A stretch of DNA of 64,000 bases from Haliotis asinina. Taxonomy: Eukaryota; Mollusca; Gastropoda; Lepetellida; Haliotidae. The notes below the pieces were generated by a model that ran no database searches, had not been told where the DNA came from, and saw nothing but the letters and a program-made list of their open reading frames with translations. The translations under genes and the position numbers were made by a program. Below, piece after piece: positions 49,401-62,844 of the stretch; positions within the stretch are counted from its first letter, which is position 1; every line of letters starts with the position of its first letter. Where the stretch lies: NCBI RefSeq assembly GCF_037392515.1, contig NC_090290.1:24325753-24389752 (forward strand), in the 5' to 3' direction.

Positions 49401-52400
49401 CCAAGCACCCACCTCGCTCTATGTATGTATCTGATGGGTGTGGACATCCTAACATCCTCCTATTATCTGTGTATGTGTCTAATGGGACTGCACACCCAAG
49501 CACCCACCTCGCTCTATGTATGTATCTGATGGGTGTGGACATCCTAACATCCTCCTATTATCTGTGTATGTGTCTAATGGGACTGCACACCCAAGCACCC
49601 ACCTCGCTATATGTATGTATCTGATGGGTGTGGACATCCTAACATCCTCCTATTATCTGTGTATGTGTCTAATGGGGGTGCACACCCAAGCACCCACCTC
49701 GCTCTATGTATGTATCTGATGGGTGTGGACATCCTAACATCCTCCTATTATCTGTGTATGTGTCTAATGGGACTGCACACCCAAGCACCCACCTCGCTCT
49801 ATGTATGTATCTGATGGGTGTGGACATCCTAACATCCTCCTATTATCTGTGTATGTGTCTAATGGGACTGCACACCCAAGCACCCATCTCGCTCTATGTG
49901 TGTATCTGATGGGTGTGGACATCCTAACATCCTCCTATTATCTGTGTATGTGTCTAATGGGGGTGCACACCCAAGCACCCTCCTCGCTCTATGTATGTAT
50001 CTGATGGGTGTGGACATCCTAACATCCTCCTATTATCTGTGTATGTGTCTAATGGGGGTGCACACCCAAGCACCCACCTCGCTCTATGTATGTATCTGAT
50101 GGGTGTGGACATCCTAACATCCTCCTATTATCTGTGTATGTGTCTAATGGGACTGCACACCCAAGCACCCACCTCACTCTATGTATGTATCTGATGGGTG
50201 TGGACATCCTAACATCCTCCTATTATCTGTGTATGTGTCTAATGGGACTGCACACCCAAGCACCCACCTCGCTCTATGTATGTATCTGATGGGTGTGGAC
50301 ATCCTAACATCCTCCTATTATCTGTGTATGTGTCTAATGGGGGTGCACACCCAAGCACCCACCTCGCTCTATGTATGTATCTGATGGGTGTGGACATCCT
50401 AACATCCTCCTATTATCTGTGTATGTGTCTAATGGGACTGCACACCCAAGCACCCACCTCGCTCTATGTATGTATCTGATGGGTGTGGACATCCTAACAT
50501 CCTCCTATTATCTGTGTATGTGTCTAATGGGGGTGCACACCCAAGCACCCACCTCGCTCTATGTATGTATCTGATGGGTGTGGACATCCTAACATCCTCC
50601 TATTATCTGTGTATGTGTCTAATGGGACTGCACACCCAAGCACCCACCTCGCTCTATGTATGTATCTGATGGGTGTGGACATCCTAACATCCTCCTATTA
50701 TCTGTGTATGTGTCTAATGGGGGTGCACACCCAAGCACCCACCTCGCTCTATGTATGTATCTGATGGGTGTGGACATCCTAACATCCTCCTATTATCTGT
50801 GTATGTGTCTAATGGGACTGCACACCCAAGCACCCACCTCGCTCTATGTATGTATCTGATGGGTGTGGACATCCTAACATCCTCCTATTATCTGTGTATG
50901 TGTCTAATGGGGGTGCACACCCAAGCACCCACCTCGCTCTATGTATGTATCTGATGGGTGTGGACATCCTAACATCCTCCTATTATCTGTGTATATGTCT
51001 AATGGGACTGCACACCCAAGCACCCACCTCGCTCTATGTGTGTATCTGACGGGTGTGGACATCCTAACATCCTCCTATTATCTGTGTATGTGTCTAATGG
51101 GGGTGCACACCCAAGCACCCACCTCGCTCTATGTATGTATCTGATGGGTGTGGACATCCTAACATCCTCCTATTATCTGTGTATGTGTCTAATGGGACTG
51201 CACACCCAAGCACCCACCTCGCTCTATGTATGTATCTGATGGGTGTGGACATCCTAACATCCTCCTATTATCTGTGTATGTGTCTAATGGGACTGCACAC
51301 CCAAGCACCCACCTTGCTATATGTATGTATCTGATGGGTGTGGACATCCTAACATCCTCCTATTATCTGTGTATGTGTCTAATGGGGGTGCACACCCAAG
51401 CACCCACCTCGCTCTATGTATGTATCTGATGGGTGTGGACATCCTAACATCCTCCTATTATCTGTGTATGTGTCTAATGGGACTGCACACCCAAGCACCC
51501 ACCTTGCTATATGTATGTATCTGATGGGTGTGGACATCCTAACATCCTCCTATTATCTGTGTATGTGTCTAATGGGGGTGCACACCCAAGCACCCACCTC
51601 GCTCTATGTATGTATCTGATGGGTGTGGACATCCTAACATCCTCCTATTATCTGTGTATGTGTCTAATGGGGGTGCACACCCAAGCACCCACCTCGCTCT
51701 ATGTATGTATCTGATGGGTGTGGACATCCTAACATCCTCCTATTATCTGTGTATGTGTCTAATGGGACTGCACACCCAAGCACCCACCTCGCTCTATGTA
51801 TGTATCTGATGGGTGTGGACATCCTAACATCCTCCTATTATCTGTGTATGTGTCTAATGGGGGTGCACACCCAAGCACCCACCTCGCTCTATGTATGTAT
51901 CTGATGGGTGTGGACATCCTAACATCCTCCTATTATCTGTGTATGTGTCTAATGGGACTGCACACCCAAGCACCCACCTCGCTCTATGTATGTATCTGAT
52001 GGGTGTGGACATCCTAACATCCTCCTATTATCTGTGTATGTGTCTAATGGGACTGCACACCCAAGCACCCACCTCGCTCTATGTATGTATCTGATGGGTG
52101 TGGACATCCTAACATCCTCCTATTATCTGTGTATGTGTCTAATGGGACTGCACACCCAAGCACCCACCTCGCTCTATGTATGTATCTGATGGGTGTGGAC
52201 ATCCTAACATCCTCCTATTATCTGTGTATGTGTCTAATGGGACTGCACACCCAAGCACCCACCTCGCTCTATGTATGTATCTGATGGGTGTGGACATCCT
52301 AACATCCTCCTATTATCTGTGTATGTGTCTAATGGGACTGCACACCCAAGCACCCACCTCGCTCTATGTATGTATCTGATGGGTGTGGACATCCTAACAT

Positions 52401-55160
52401 CCTCCTATTATCTGTGTATATGTCTAATGGGACTGCACACCCAAGCACCCACCTCGCTCTATGTATGTATCTGATGGGTGTGGACATCCTAACATCCTCC
52501 TATTATCTGTGTATGTGTCTAATGGGGGTGCACACCCAAGCACCCACCTCGCTATATGTATGTATCTGATGGGTGTGGACATCCTAACATCCTCCTATTA
52601 TCTGTGTATGTGTCTAATGGGACTGCACACCCAAGCACCCACCTCGCTCTATGTGTGTATCTGATGGGTGTGGACATCCTAACATCCTCCTATTATCTGT
52701 GTATGTGTCTAATGGGACTGCACACCCAAGCACCCACCTCGCTCTATGTATGTATCTGATGGGTGTGGACATCCTAACATCCTCCTATTATCTGTGTATG
52801 TGTCTAATGGGACTGCACACCCAAGCACCCACCTCGCTCTATGTATGTATCTGATGGGTGTGGACATCCTAACATCCTCCTATTATCTGTGTATGTGTCT
52901 AATGGGACTGCACACCCAAGCACCCATCTCGCTCTATGTATGTATCTGATGGGTGTGGACATCCTAACATCCTCCTATTATCTGTGTATGTGTCTAATGG
53001 GACTGCACACCCAAGCACCCACCTCGCTCTATGTATGTATCTGATGGGTGTGGACATCCTAACATCCTCCTATTATCTGTGTATGTGTCTAATGGGACTG
53101 CACACCCAAGCACCCATCTCGCTCTATGTATGTATCTGATGGGTGTGGACATCCTAACATCCTCCTATTATCTGTGTATGTGTCTAATGGGACTGCACAC
53201 CCAAGCACCCATCTCGCTCTATGTATGTATCTGATGGGTGTGGACATCCTAACATCCTCCTATTATCTGTGTATGTGTCTAATGGGACTGCACACCCAAG
53301 CACCCACCTCGCTCTATGTATGTATCTGATGGGTGTGGACATCCTAACATCCTCCTATTATCTGTGTATGTGTCTAATGGGACTGCACACCCAAGCACCC
53401 ATCTCGCTCTATGTATGTATCTGATGGGTGTGGACATCCTAACATCCTCCTATTATCTGTGTATGTGTCTAATGGGACTGCACACCCAAGCACCCATCTC
53501 GCTCTATGTATGTATCTGATGGGTGTGGACATCCTAACATCCTCCTATTATCTGTGTATGTGTCTAATGGGACTGCACACCCAAGCACCCACCTCGCTCT
53601 ATGTATGTATCTGATGGGTGTGGACATCCTAACATCCTCCTATTATCTGTGTATGTGTCTAATGGGACTGCACACCCAAGCACCCATCTCGCTCTATGTA
53701 TGTATCTGATGGGTGTGGACATCCTAACATCCTCCTATTATCTGTGTATGTGTCTAATGGGACTGCACACCCAAGCACCCATCTCGCTCTATGTATGTAT
53801 CTGATGGGTGTGGACATCCTAACATCCTCCTATTATCTGTGTATGTGTCTAATGGGACTGCACACCCAAGCACCCACCTCGCTCTATGTATGTATCTGAT
53901 GGGTGTGGACATCCTAACATCCTCCTATTATCTGTGTATGTGTCTAATGGGACTGCACACCCAAGCACCCATCTCGCTCTATGTATGTATCTGATGGGTG
54001 TGGACATCCTAACATCCTCCTATTATCTGTGTATGTGTCTAATGGGACTGCACACCCAAGCACCCACCTCGCTCTATGTATGTATCTGATGGGTGTGGAC
54101 ATCCTAACATCCTCCTATTATCTGTGTATGTGTCTAATGGGACTGCACACCCAAGCACCCACCTCGCTCTATGTATGTATCTGATGGGTGTGGACATCCT
54201 AACATCCTCCTATTATCTGTGTATGTGTCTAATGGGACTGCACACCCAAGCACCCATCTCGCTCTATGTATGTATCTGATGGGTGTGGACATCCTAACAT
54301 CCTCCTATTATCTGTGTATGTGTCTAATGGGACTGCACACCCAAGCACCCACCTCGCTCTATGTATGTATCTGATGGGTGTGGACATCCTAACATCCTCC
54401 TATTATTTGTGTATGTGTCTAATGGGGGTGCACACCCAAGCACCCACCTCGCTCTATGTATGTATCTGATGGGTGTGGACATCCTAACATCCTCCTATTA
54501 TCTGTGTATGTGTCTAATGGGGGTGCACACCCAAGCACCCACCTCGCTCTATGTATGTATCTGATGGGTGTGGACATCCTAACATCCTCCTATTATCTGT
54601 GTATATGTCTAATGGGACTGCACACCCAAGCACCCACCTCGCTCTATGTATGTATCTGATGGGTGTGGACATCCTAACATCCTCCTATTATCTGTGTATA
54701 TGTCTAATGGGACTGCACACCCAAGCACCCACCTCGCTCTATGTATGTATCTGATGGGTGTGGACATCCTAACATCCTCCTATTATCTGTGTATATGTCT
54801 AATGGGACTGCACACCCAAGCACCCACCTTGCTCTATGTATGTATCTGATGGGTGTGGACATCCTAACATCCTCCTATTATCTGTGTATGTGTCTAATGG
54901 GGGTGCACACCCAAGCACCCACCTCGCTCTATGTATGTATCTGATGGGTGTGGACATCCTAACATCCTCCTATTATCTGTGTATGTGTCTAATGGGACTG
55001 CACACCCAAGCACCCACCTCGCTCTATGTATGTATCTGATGGGTGTGGACATCCTAACATCCTCCTATTATCTGTGTATATGTCTAATGGGACTGCACAC
55101 CCAAGCACCCACCTTGCTCTATGTGTGTATCTAATGGTGGTGGATATCCTAACACCTTCC
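43435..55160. repeat. 95-bp satellite array of about 120 units inside an intron
   Basis: Unit of 95 bp: ctctatgtatgtatctgatg, ggtgtggacatcctaacatc, ctcctattatctgtgtatgt, gtctaatgggactgcacacc, caagcacccacctcg. From the unit at 43725 to the one at 55026 is 11,301 bases, exactly 119 x 95 minus 4. Four single-base deletions are visible (ggggtgcac near 44455, 47015 and 47110; gtgtgacatcc near 45929). Units are almost identical apart from a few recurring variants: gggact/gggggt, cacctc/catctc, ctctatg/ctatatg, tgtatg/tgtgtg, cctcg/ccttg. The left border (43435-43720) has diverged half-units of about 47 bases, showing the 95-bp unit is a dimer. Each unit yields a shifted 67-codon frame because 95 is not a multiple of 3; none is a gene. 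Confidence 0.98.
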
Positions 55161-55561
55161 TATAACTTGTGCAGTTCAGTACGAAATAATCAACTTTGTA
55201 CATCCACCCATGAAAACGTTCAGACCGACAGTCACTACAAGGGACAGAAGGAAGTTCCATGTTTATCAATTCTGACAGCAATATGTAACATAAAACATTT
55301 AATCTGAAAGTCATCACAAATCTGATAACACTTTGTGTCAACCTGGTGGAATTAATGACATCTATGACTGGGATTATTGCACAGATTCTTTTATTATTTT
55401 TCCGAGAGGAAGGTTATGACCAGTTGTATGAAATTCTCTTGAAAACCACACTTGTCACTCACAGCTGCTGCCCGAATCATGACTGATCATGTGACAGAAG
55501 TGTATGACAGAAGTGTGTTCGGTGATGTGGAGATTTATCTGTGCATGTTGACCTGTTGCAG
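55161..55561 (+). other. End of the long intron, including splice acceptor
   Basis: Unique sequence between the satellite and the WSC exon. It ends tgcatgttgacctgttgcag, a pyrimidine-poor but usable acceptor. Confidence 0.5.
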
Positions 55562-55688
55562 GTCGTGGCGTCACCTGGTACAGAGGCTGCTTCAATGACA
55601 TGAGCAATCAGATTGGCCAAGGTGGCATCGGCGTGCTGTCGGAAGATTCACCTCTTGTTGGTTGTGCAAAACTCTGTGCAGATAAAGG
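55562..55688 (+). CDS. WSC-domain exon (first half of the domain)
   Basis: A 127-base exon between acceptor ttgcag and donor GG|GTAGGT. It encodes RGVTWYRGCFNDM, then QIGQGGIGVLSEDSPLVG and CAKLCADK, with split codons at both ends. The pattern [WY]-x-G-C-[FY]-x-D ... L ... C-x3-C-x3-G is the N-terminal half of a WSC domain, a cysteine-rich carbohydrate-binding module found in yeast stress sensors, Kremen and polycystin-1 (established). The second half (normally YxYxGLQ...C-x-C-G) should follow in an exon starting in phase 2; it was not found in the remaining 8.3 kb. Protein type (secreted or single-pass receptor) cannot be decided. An intron in mid-domain is unremarkable. Confidence 0.7.
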
Positions 55689-56513
55689 GTAGGTAACTTG
55701 TGGGATTGAGATTTCAGTAGGATTTTGTTTTGTCTAATACTATGGAAATTAGTGAATGTAATTAACTACCTTTTGAGAGAATGTCAGTGAGGTTGAATTT
55801 GGAGTACGTCTGTAGGAAACCATAGCAGAAGGTGTCACCAGCATCCACACTCCTATTGCTTGTCAAAGACATTTCTAGGGCTTATAAGGGTTGATGTAGG
55901 AAGTATGAATGTTACCAGAAAAGTTACAAGATCCTGGGCTTACGAGGGCATTGTGAAGCAGGCTCGAAGTGGCCATCCACTTGTGTGGGATGAATGGCAG
56001 GCAGTTTTGAAGTTGGTATGGTACAACAACTCAGTTATGAATAAATAAAATGGAAAACTTGGAGCATCTCTCAAATCTGATTATTGCCTTTGAACAATAC
56101 AGCCATGTGTTAAGAGGTCACTCCATAACAGACTGAGGCCGGATCACCCAGGACAAACTGCTCAAGAAGGTATGAGAAGAAACATCTTCTGGTTCAGGAG
56201 ATTTTGATAGAGATGAAGTAATGGTTGTAAGGCCTAGTCTATCTCTCACACACTGGGATCTTCAGCAACCGATATGCATATGTGTATAAGCATGTTGGAG
56301 GCTTGGGTGGTCAAGCTTGCTGACTTAGCTGATACAACTTAAAGTATCTCATTTGTGTAGACATGTCAATCACTGGTTCATCTCATCCATTTAGAAATAT
56401 TTATAGTTTGATTATTTCTAAGTAGTGTTGTGTTCAGCAAATTAAGCAACCCCAGACTCTAATTTGTTAATGTATATTTAGAAATTAATGGAATGAGAAG
56501 TAAGTTTTTAGAG

Positions 56514-56562
56514 GTGAGTGAGTGAGTATGATTTTACGCTGCTTTTTTTTTTTTTTTTTTGA
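56514..56562 (-). repeat. SINE tail remnant with poly-T
   Basis: gtgagtgagtgagtatgatt then ttacgctgc is the 3' end of a family-2 SINE (minus sense), interrupted by a run of T. Confidence 0.6.
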
Positions 56563-56794
56563 CAGAGTGAGAGACAGACACAGAGAGACGGACAGAGAGA
56601 GCATGCGTGTGTGTGTGTGTGTGCGTGCTTTGGAATGCTTTGGGAAACATCTGTAGACCACTTGAATCGATGACTCCTTTCAGAAATAGGAACAAAGAGT
56701 CATGTTTGTTCAGGTTGATGAACTGGGAACATGTCATCTCATAATGCTGCTTAAGACTGCCTCCTGAATATAATAACACATGTTACGTTTGGGA

Positions 56795-56910
56795 CTTTGT
56801 TAGGTTGATCCCCGTCCAGGATTTCAACCCTAACTCCCAGAGTTGGGAATCTAATCACCAAGACTCACAGTTTTCAGGGACTCAGCCAAGTGGATTCAGC
56901 CATTCCCTAC
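56795..56910 (-). repeat. Decayed tRNA-derived repeat, family 1
   Basis: On plus: ttgttaggttgatccccgtc, caggatttcaaccctaactc, ccagagttgggaatc, gggactcagccaagtggatt. It aligns along its length with 23350-23465 (ttgttgggttgagttcagtc, agggattcgaacccacgccc ... cccactcagccaccaggact). The B box is mutated. Confidence 0.55.
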
Positions 56911-58099
56911 ATTTGACAACAATCTGCATTTGTTCTGACTACGAAATATAATGAATAATAACCTGTATGGTATTTTAAGACAATACACTAAAGGATGGGT
57001 GTACCATCAACATGTGAAACTTGTTTAATACTTTTGCAGTAATTTTCCTGTCGTTGGGTGAGATATGTTAACCCTTAGCTAACCTCGTTACCTGTCTTCT
57101 TTGATGTCTCCATTACCTGGTATCAGGTGACAGAAACTCGTTAGTGCAGGTAACCAGGGCGGGACCGAACTGTCTTCCCAGTAAAGAGATTGCTGTAGTG
57201 GAACTTGTCAGAAATGATGCATGGTATGAAGAGATGCAGAGGCCGAGACATGAACTTGGCCATGTAGAATGCATAAAAGGGTGACTTTATGTGACAGAGC
57301 TAAAATTTAAATTGAGAGAGATTAATGCTTGTTGCACATTGTCAATTTTTCAAAGTTTGTAGACATCTATTTAAAGCAAAATACAGACTCCACAGCAATA
57401 GCAATCATTCTTGCATGAAATTGCCATACCAATCTGTATAATGTTATCATTGATTCACTCGCGACCCAACGTCACACAATGCACATGAAGAGAGAAAAAC
57501 ATACAGTGCAGCCAAGGCCTTTTATGGCTGCTGATTACATGGGAAAGAATCGTCACGTTAATAATGGGGAACGAAAACAATACTTGATTGTTCACTTGTG
57601 GCTGGCATGTCGTAGAAACAGCTGTGGGTGTAATGGCTTCAGGCAGCCAACCAGAACCATGGATAGGCTTTTTCTGGCCCTTGTTGTGGTTTGGATCAAC
57701 TTACCTGTCTGTATTTAGGCATGCCATGTCTTTTGTGGTTGATTGGCAGCTTTATCACCGGATCAAGGTAACACTTCGGGTGTATATTTCAGCTTCACAG
57801 AAAGTCAAACCAGGAATGTTGTTGACTTGTATTGTGTTGGTTTTGTTCTGCAGACAGATTGCTGAAATGATGGGGGGAGAAAGAAAGGAAGTGTCTTGCT
57901 GTGGAACTTCAGGATTTAGAGAATTACCCAAAGCAAAGGATTTACAGATTATCTGTTCCAAAGGGATTAATGCTGAAAGCCAAGGCGAGGTTATATTTAA
58001 CACGAGAGAGACAATCCATGGTTGATTATCTTGTCACATATTACTGTTTGAAGCAACACGTGGGTTATTATGGCTTACAGTCAGTGTAGTGTCTGCATG

Positions 58100-58222
58100 C
58101 TGAGTGTAAAGCTGGAGACACATCACCAATATGGGCTATTACTTATATTGTAAGCATGCAGGGAATCAAATCTTGGTCTTCAGCACAATGAGTACTTTAA
58201 CTGCTGTGCTACCCAAACCTCC
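58100..58222 (-). repeat. Decayed SINE head, family 2
   Basis: On plus: gcagggaatcaaatcttggt, cttcagcacaatgagtactt, taactgctgtgctacccaa. It corresponds to the tRNA-like head (B box ggaatcgaacccggg; gctacccca end) in mutated form. The rest of the element is unrecognisable. Confidence 0.5.
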
Positions 58223-59164
58223 CTCGTGTTGGCAACATGTGGAAGGCATGAAAAGGGCTGTTATGTAATTAGGGCTTGGATGATTCACTGTGTTATCTGC
58301 TTGGCTGGAAGATTTCTACTTCACATAGATGTGGCAGTAACGATTCCCACCGACCTGAATTCAGTTCGATTTTTAATAATGGACCTTCTGTTTGATAATT
58401 TCATACAAGTAAACACATCAGATTTCATTTAACTCTCAGGGTGAGCTTTGTTATTGGTAAATCCATTGTCAACTTGCTGATGTCTAATACCAACAATTCT
58501 CATTGGATAAATAGTCAGGAGGCAACCAATCACATTTCACTGTATTCTTGTGCTGCTGGAGTTTGAGTCAAAATTATGTTCTGTGTGGAAATAATTCACA
58601 TATCAAATCTAAATAGTGATAATGGTTATCGAAAATCTAAACTAAGGGGGCAGATTCAATCTTGGATGAATCAAACTGAATCGTTGTAGCCCTAGATGTA
58701 ATGAACACTATCAGGTATATATTGCTATGCTTTCATCAGGTGAAATGACATCACAATGTTATGGGACACTTCTCAGTGAAGTAAATATTTTTTGACTTGA
58801 AAAACACTAGAATATATCTGTCTGCATTATGTATGAATTTGGTGTTTACGATGGAAGTCAGAATCTAATGAAGGATTTTTGGTAATCAATTATTCTATTG
58901 AGTTTCGTATGATTGAATATATTTTGCATGTTGTAAGTGTGAAAAATTAAGCATTAAATGCAATAATAGGTTTGTTCATAATGTTCCAGATTCAACTCAG
59001 TGACAGTTCTATCACCACTGTCACCTAATCAGAACACCCAAAATGCATTTTCTGCTCCCTAGGGAGTATACAAGCTGAGTACAATGTTCCAGAAATAGTG
59101 TGACTGGCATGTGCATGCGATGGATCGAGTCCTCAACTGGGACAGTATGTTGGATAGAAAAGGG

Positions 59165-59345
59165 ATGGGTACCCCAGAGGTTAAAGGATTTGTTTGACCT
59201 GGGTTTAATTCCCCACAGGTACAATGTGTGAAACTCATTTCTGGTGTCCCCCTGCCATGATATTGTAGGAATCTTGCTAAAAAAAATGTGTAAACTCACT
59301 CACTCACTCACTCACTCACTCACTCACTCACTCACTCACTCACTC
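59165..59345 (+). repeat. tRNA-derived SINE, family 2, with long CACT tail
   Basis: On plus: gggtaccccagaggttaaag, cctgggtttaattccccaca (B box), ggtacaatgtgtgaaactca, tttctggtgtccccctgcca, tgatattgtaggaatcttgc, followed by a perfect (CACT)n tract of about 50 bases (59296-59345). The tail is the longest in the window. Confidence 0.85.
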
Positions 59346-62300
59346 GATCAAAGTGGAATCAATGCAAACTTATACTATCAGAAAGATAAGATTGTCTGTG
59401 AATGGTATTGTTCTGATTTTAAAAACAAATTCTTTTGCCTTTGAACTGCTGTGTTCAGGTATTACAGTTTCATTATTAGACATTTGGAATGCTGCCATTG
59501 ATTTGAGAGAAATGGCTGATTGTTGGGCACACTCACAGCTTGTATGATAAGGGCACATTTTATCGGCTTGAATAATTAGTCTGTGGCCTCACACATTCTC
59601 CAGATATAGACTGTGATTTGACACAGGTGCTGGTTCATATGTCTATGGGGAATGTAATGTTTTCAAACAAACCGTTCGAGGGCACAACAAAAATGTCATA
59701 GCTCTGTCACTCAATTTCTGCGCCCTGATCATGTATATTGGACAATGTCAGTGTTTAGTGTATATGTACATAGCTCAGCCGTATTGTCAAAACTTGACAG
59801 TATTGTGTTAACATATTCGGCTAATGAAAGTCTTTAAGCAACAAAAGCTTATGGCTTATAAAGCCAACTTTAACGTCATCCATAATATGGACCTCAAAGG
59901 TGTAGCTATGATATATTAAAGGGAAAAGGGGTGTTTATAAAACCTGCTGTGCAAGCAAGCCTGTCTGACCTGAAGAGATGAGATGTCACTTCACAAAATA
60001 AATTCATTCATCTCAGGCCACCCCTGTGTGAAAGTAGACTGGTCCATAAGTTAACACTTTCTCACAGTCCGGTTACCTGTGCAGAGCTGAAGTCTGCTTG
60101 TCAATTTCAGGTAAGTGAAATATTAGTCAGGTGAGAAATTAGTTCCGATAGTAAATTCATTATTTTATTGTTTCAGTAATGAGAACGTGTCCTGAAAATG
60201 CCATTCATTAGAGTTAATGGCTGAAACTGTGATAGGTAGGTGAGAGTTTTCTCAGTGGTTAGAAATTCCGACAATGCAATGTTTGTGCTACAGCTGGCCT
60301 ATGTGCAGTCATGTAGGTATCTTCCGCCGACATTGTGCCCTATAAAGGCTGCATTGTTTTCACTTGTTCAACATGTTGCATCTTGAACTTAAAATAACAC
60401 CAAATGTTGTCAAATGTATTTGCTTCACTACTTTTAATTGAAGTAATTTATTTGTTGGAATTATTGCTAATGCCACTCTAGTGTGGTTATGTTTGATATT
60501 GGTTCAACAACAAGTTGTCAGTGTTGGTTTTCAGACACTTCAGACTCAATGGGAGACTGAATAATATTGATTTTTTGCTCGCCCTTACATATTGTTAAAA
60601 AAAGCAGGGAACTTTCTTTATTATTTATGATTGAAAAAAATTGGAGATATGTCGGAGTCTGTGTTGATATGATAAGAATAAATGTTTTTGAGAGATGATT
60701 GGTGTATGATGTGAAATTTACATCTGTGAAATATTCAAAAACTAAACACACACAACTGTGTGATGTACAGTGATTGTCATAATGAATGGTCTACAGTGAT
60801 TTATCAACCTTCTTGAACCATCAATGTCAAGAATAACATCCTATGCATATGTATAGGTTTACTGCACAGTGCATATGCACCCCATGCGTTGTATTTAGGT
60901 GTGGTGACGAAGAGAAATGGTGTTGCGTTCATATGATGTCTGTCTTTGAAACATTTGTAATTACTTCCTATCAAAATAAAAGGTACAGGTTCTCCTACTT
61001 TTTTTAAGAGTATATACTCTGCAGCTATCAACTTTAGCTATTAAGCACTAGTCTGGTAAGACCAGCTGATAAAATTCCTTATGTAATACGGAATGCAATA
61101 AACATATGTAAACAGACCAGTCTTGTCAGGTCAAACGCTTTTGTCTTGGACTGATGCAGCGAAATCTACACCATATATTCTTATGGACTTGAAGATGGGA
61201 ATGCATGAAAGTGCACGTTCCTTCATTAATGTCCAGATTTTCACCCACAGCACAATACATACCTTGTGAGGAAACAGGGGAGGGAACAAAGGAACACCTG
61301 TACTTTCATCTGTTCCTTTATTCTTTTCTGTGAGTTTTTATAGTATCTGCAAATGTTGATAACATAGGTACATGGAGCTTTCTAGTGTAGGAGGCGTGTT
61401 GATAATAATACAATGAAAATCTCTGAGAAGAGAGCAATATTACTAGGCCTTGACGTCTTGTGTACTCCTGTGTATGTATTGACCAGTTGTGCCACATGTA
61501 TCATATATGTGTATTTCATAGAGTAGGTGTTCAGAAGAATATTAAAAAACCCTATTATGAAAACAAACCATCAAGACAAAATATTAAACACTTGTATCAT
61601 GGGTTCTCACAGGCAAACTGTTTGTGTGGCAACTTATTACATTGTTGTGTTCACGTGTACAGGTTTTATTGGTGAGTTATTTATTGTACACATGAATTTA
61701 TGCATGAGCATGTGTGAAATCGGCCTCACTTGATATCTAGAGCATTCATTCCTATACTGTCTTCCTGAAGGCAGGTAATATCTTGATAAAATCTGAAGAA
61801 ATGGTATTGCTAGATTTATCAAATCTCAAATAGCCTGGGGAAATTATTGTTTAAATCAGTTTGAATATACATGTACATATTTTTGAAAAATGTATGGTGA
61901 GAGTTTGTGCCTGTTAGGGACAAAGATTGTATCATGATGAATGTGTTAGGGAGGCTTCATTGAGATTCATAGAACTTTTACAGGCTTGAAATAACAGGAT
62001 CGTCTGTTATAGAGTCAACTCAAGCTCTGGTCCTACTGTATTTCTTGTATTTCTTATGATAATGGAACTTTTGTATCATGTTTATTGCTTTGTTCAGAAA
62101 CACCAATATTACAAATTAATTTTTGGAATTACCTATTTTAAAGAAAACATTTGTGACAAATTTGTTTTAAGGGTGAAAAAATATGTTTTAAATGATATTG
62201 TGTATTTATGCTTATGATATGGGTCATTCAGAACAATGAAATGGTTGTAACAAAAGTAAAAAACACTGATATTAATAGAAGAAATTGTATGTTTCATTAG

Positions 62301-62844
62301 AGTTCTTTTGAAATGGCTGAAATTAAAGCTGTTTATTTTGCTCCTCCTGACAAAATAATACTTTTTGAAAGAATTTATAACATTTGTCTCCATCTTTCAT
62401 AACAAATTATGTCTGTGATAAGACACCCTGGCCTATGCAGAAACAGGCTTGTAGAGACCTATAGGAACAAGACTACAGTCTCAGTGGACCAGGATGCATT
62501 TCAATGCATGTCATCAATGCATCACTGGCTGCCTCAAGCACCTCACACTGCCTCAACTACACAATAGGTTTCAGACTGACATTAAAATACTTGAAAACAT
62601 GGAACATTGAGGTTTTCGTCATTTTCATATCATCTGATTATCTGATTTGGCTTTGGAGGGTTTTAAATAGTTTGCTTAGGCTTGGGCTAATTTGAAATAT
62701 TACCTGCTGGTATATAATAGGGTTCAAGTCTCAGATTTGGCCTGTTATGTTTCAAGGTTTGTCTGCACCAAGTCTGTGTGTAGTGGTTTTACCAAACTCC
62801 AAAATGTCAAAGACTTGCATCAATCTCCTTCCACACTGAGCTGT
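59346..62844 (+). other. Presumed intron; no supported exon
   Basis: AT-rich sequence. A 43-base stretch at 60068-60110 has good splice borders (ctcacag / GTAAGTG) but does not encode the expected WSC half and is not called. No further transposon was recognised. Confidence 0.4.

Larger units (their letters stand above)
55689..59164 (+). other. Presumed second intron of the WSC gene
   Basis: No convincing exon. Frames at 57588-58025 (145 codons) and 55860-56048 lack recognised features and good borders. The region contains decayed SINE pieces listed separately, a poly-T run near 56543-56560 and a GT/GA stretch at about 56575-56630. Confidence 0.4.

Noticed and set aside
43725..55134. More than 100 overlapping 67-codon plus-strand frames (MYVSDGCGHPNILLL...)
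   Set aside because: They are the same 95-bp unit read in rotating frames. Each ends at the same stop after about two units and none has splice or start support.
43435..55160. CRISPR-like regular repetition
   Set aside because: Repeats are contiguous with no unique spacers, and the genome is eukaryotic.
57588..58025. 145-codon plus-strand frame in the presumed intron
   Set aside because: Low-quality translation without recognised motif; overlapping frames on both strands are similarly open.
60068..60110. Possible 43-base exon (acceptor ctcacag, donor GTAAGTG) in the WSC gene
   Set aside because: Phase fits the preceding WSC exon and it is open (PVTCAELKSACQFQ), but the peptide does not supply the expected second half of the WSC domain; could be chance.
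61560..61676. Possible WSC second-half exon (QANCLCGN near 61615)
   Set aside because: The C-x-C-G-N resemblance is attractive, but the acceptor just before it gives phase 0 while phase 2 is needed, and the rest of the sequence lacks WSC character.
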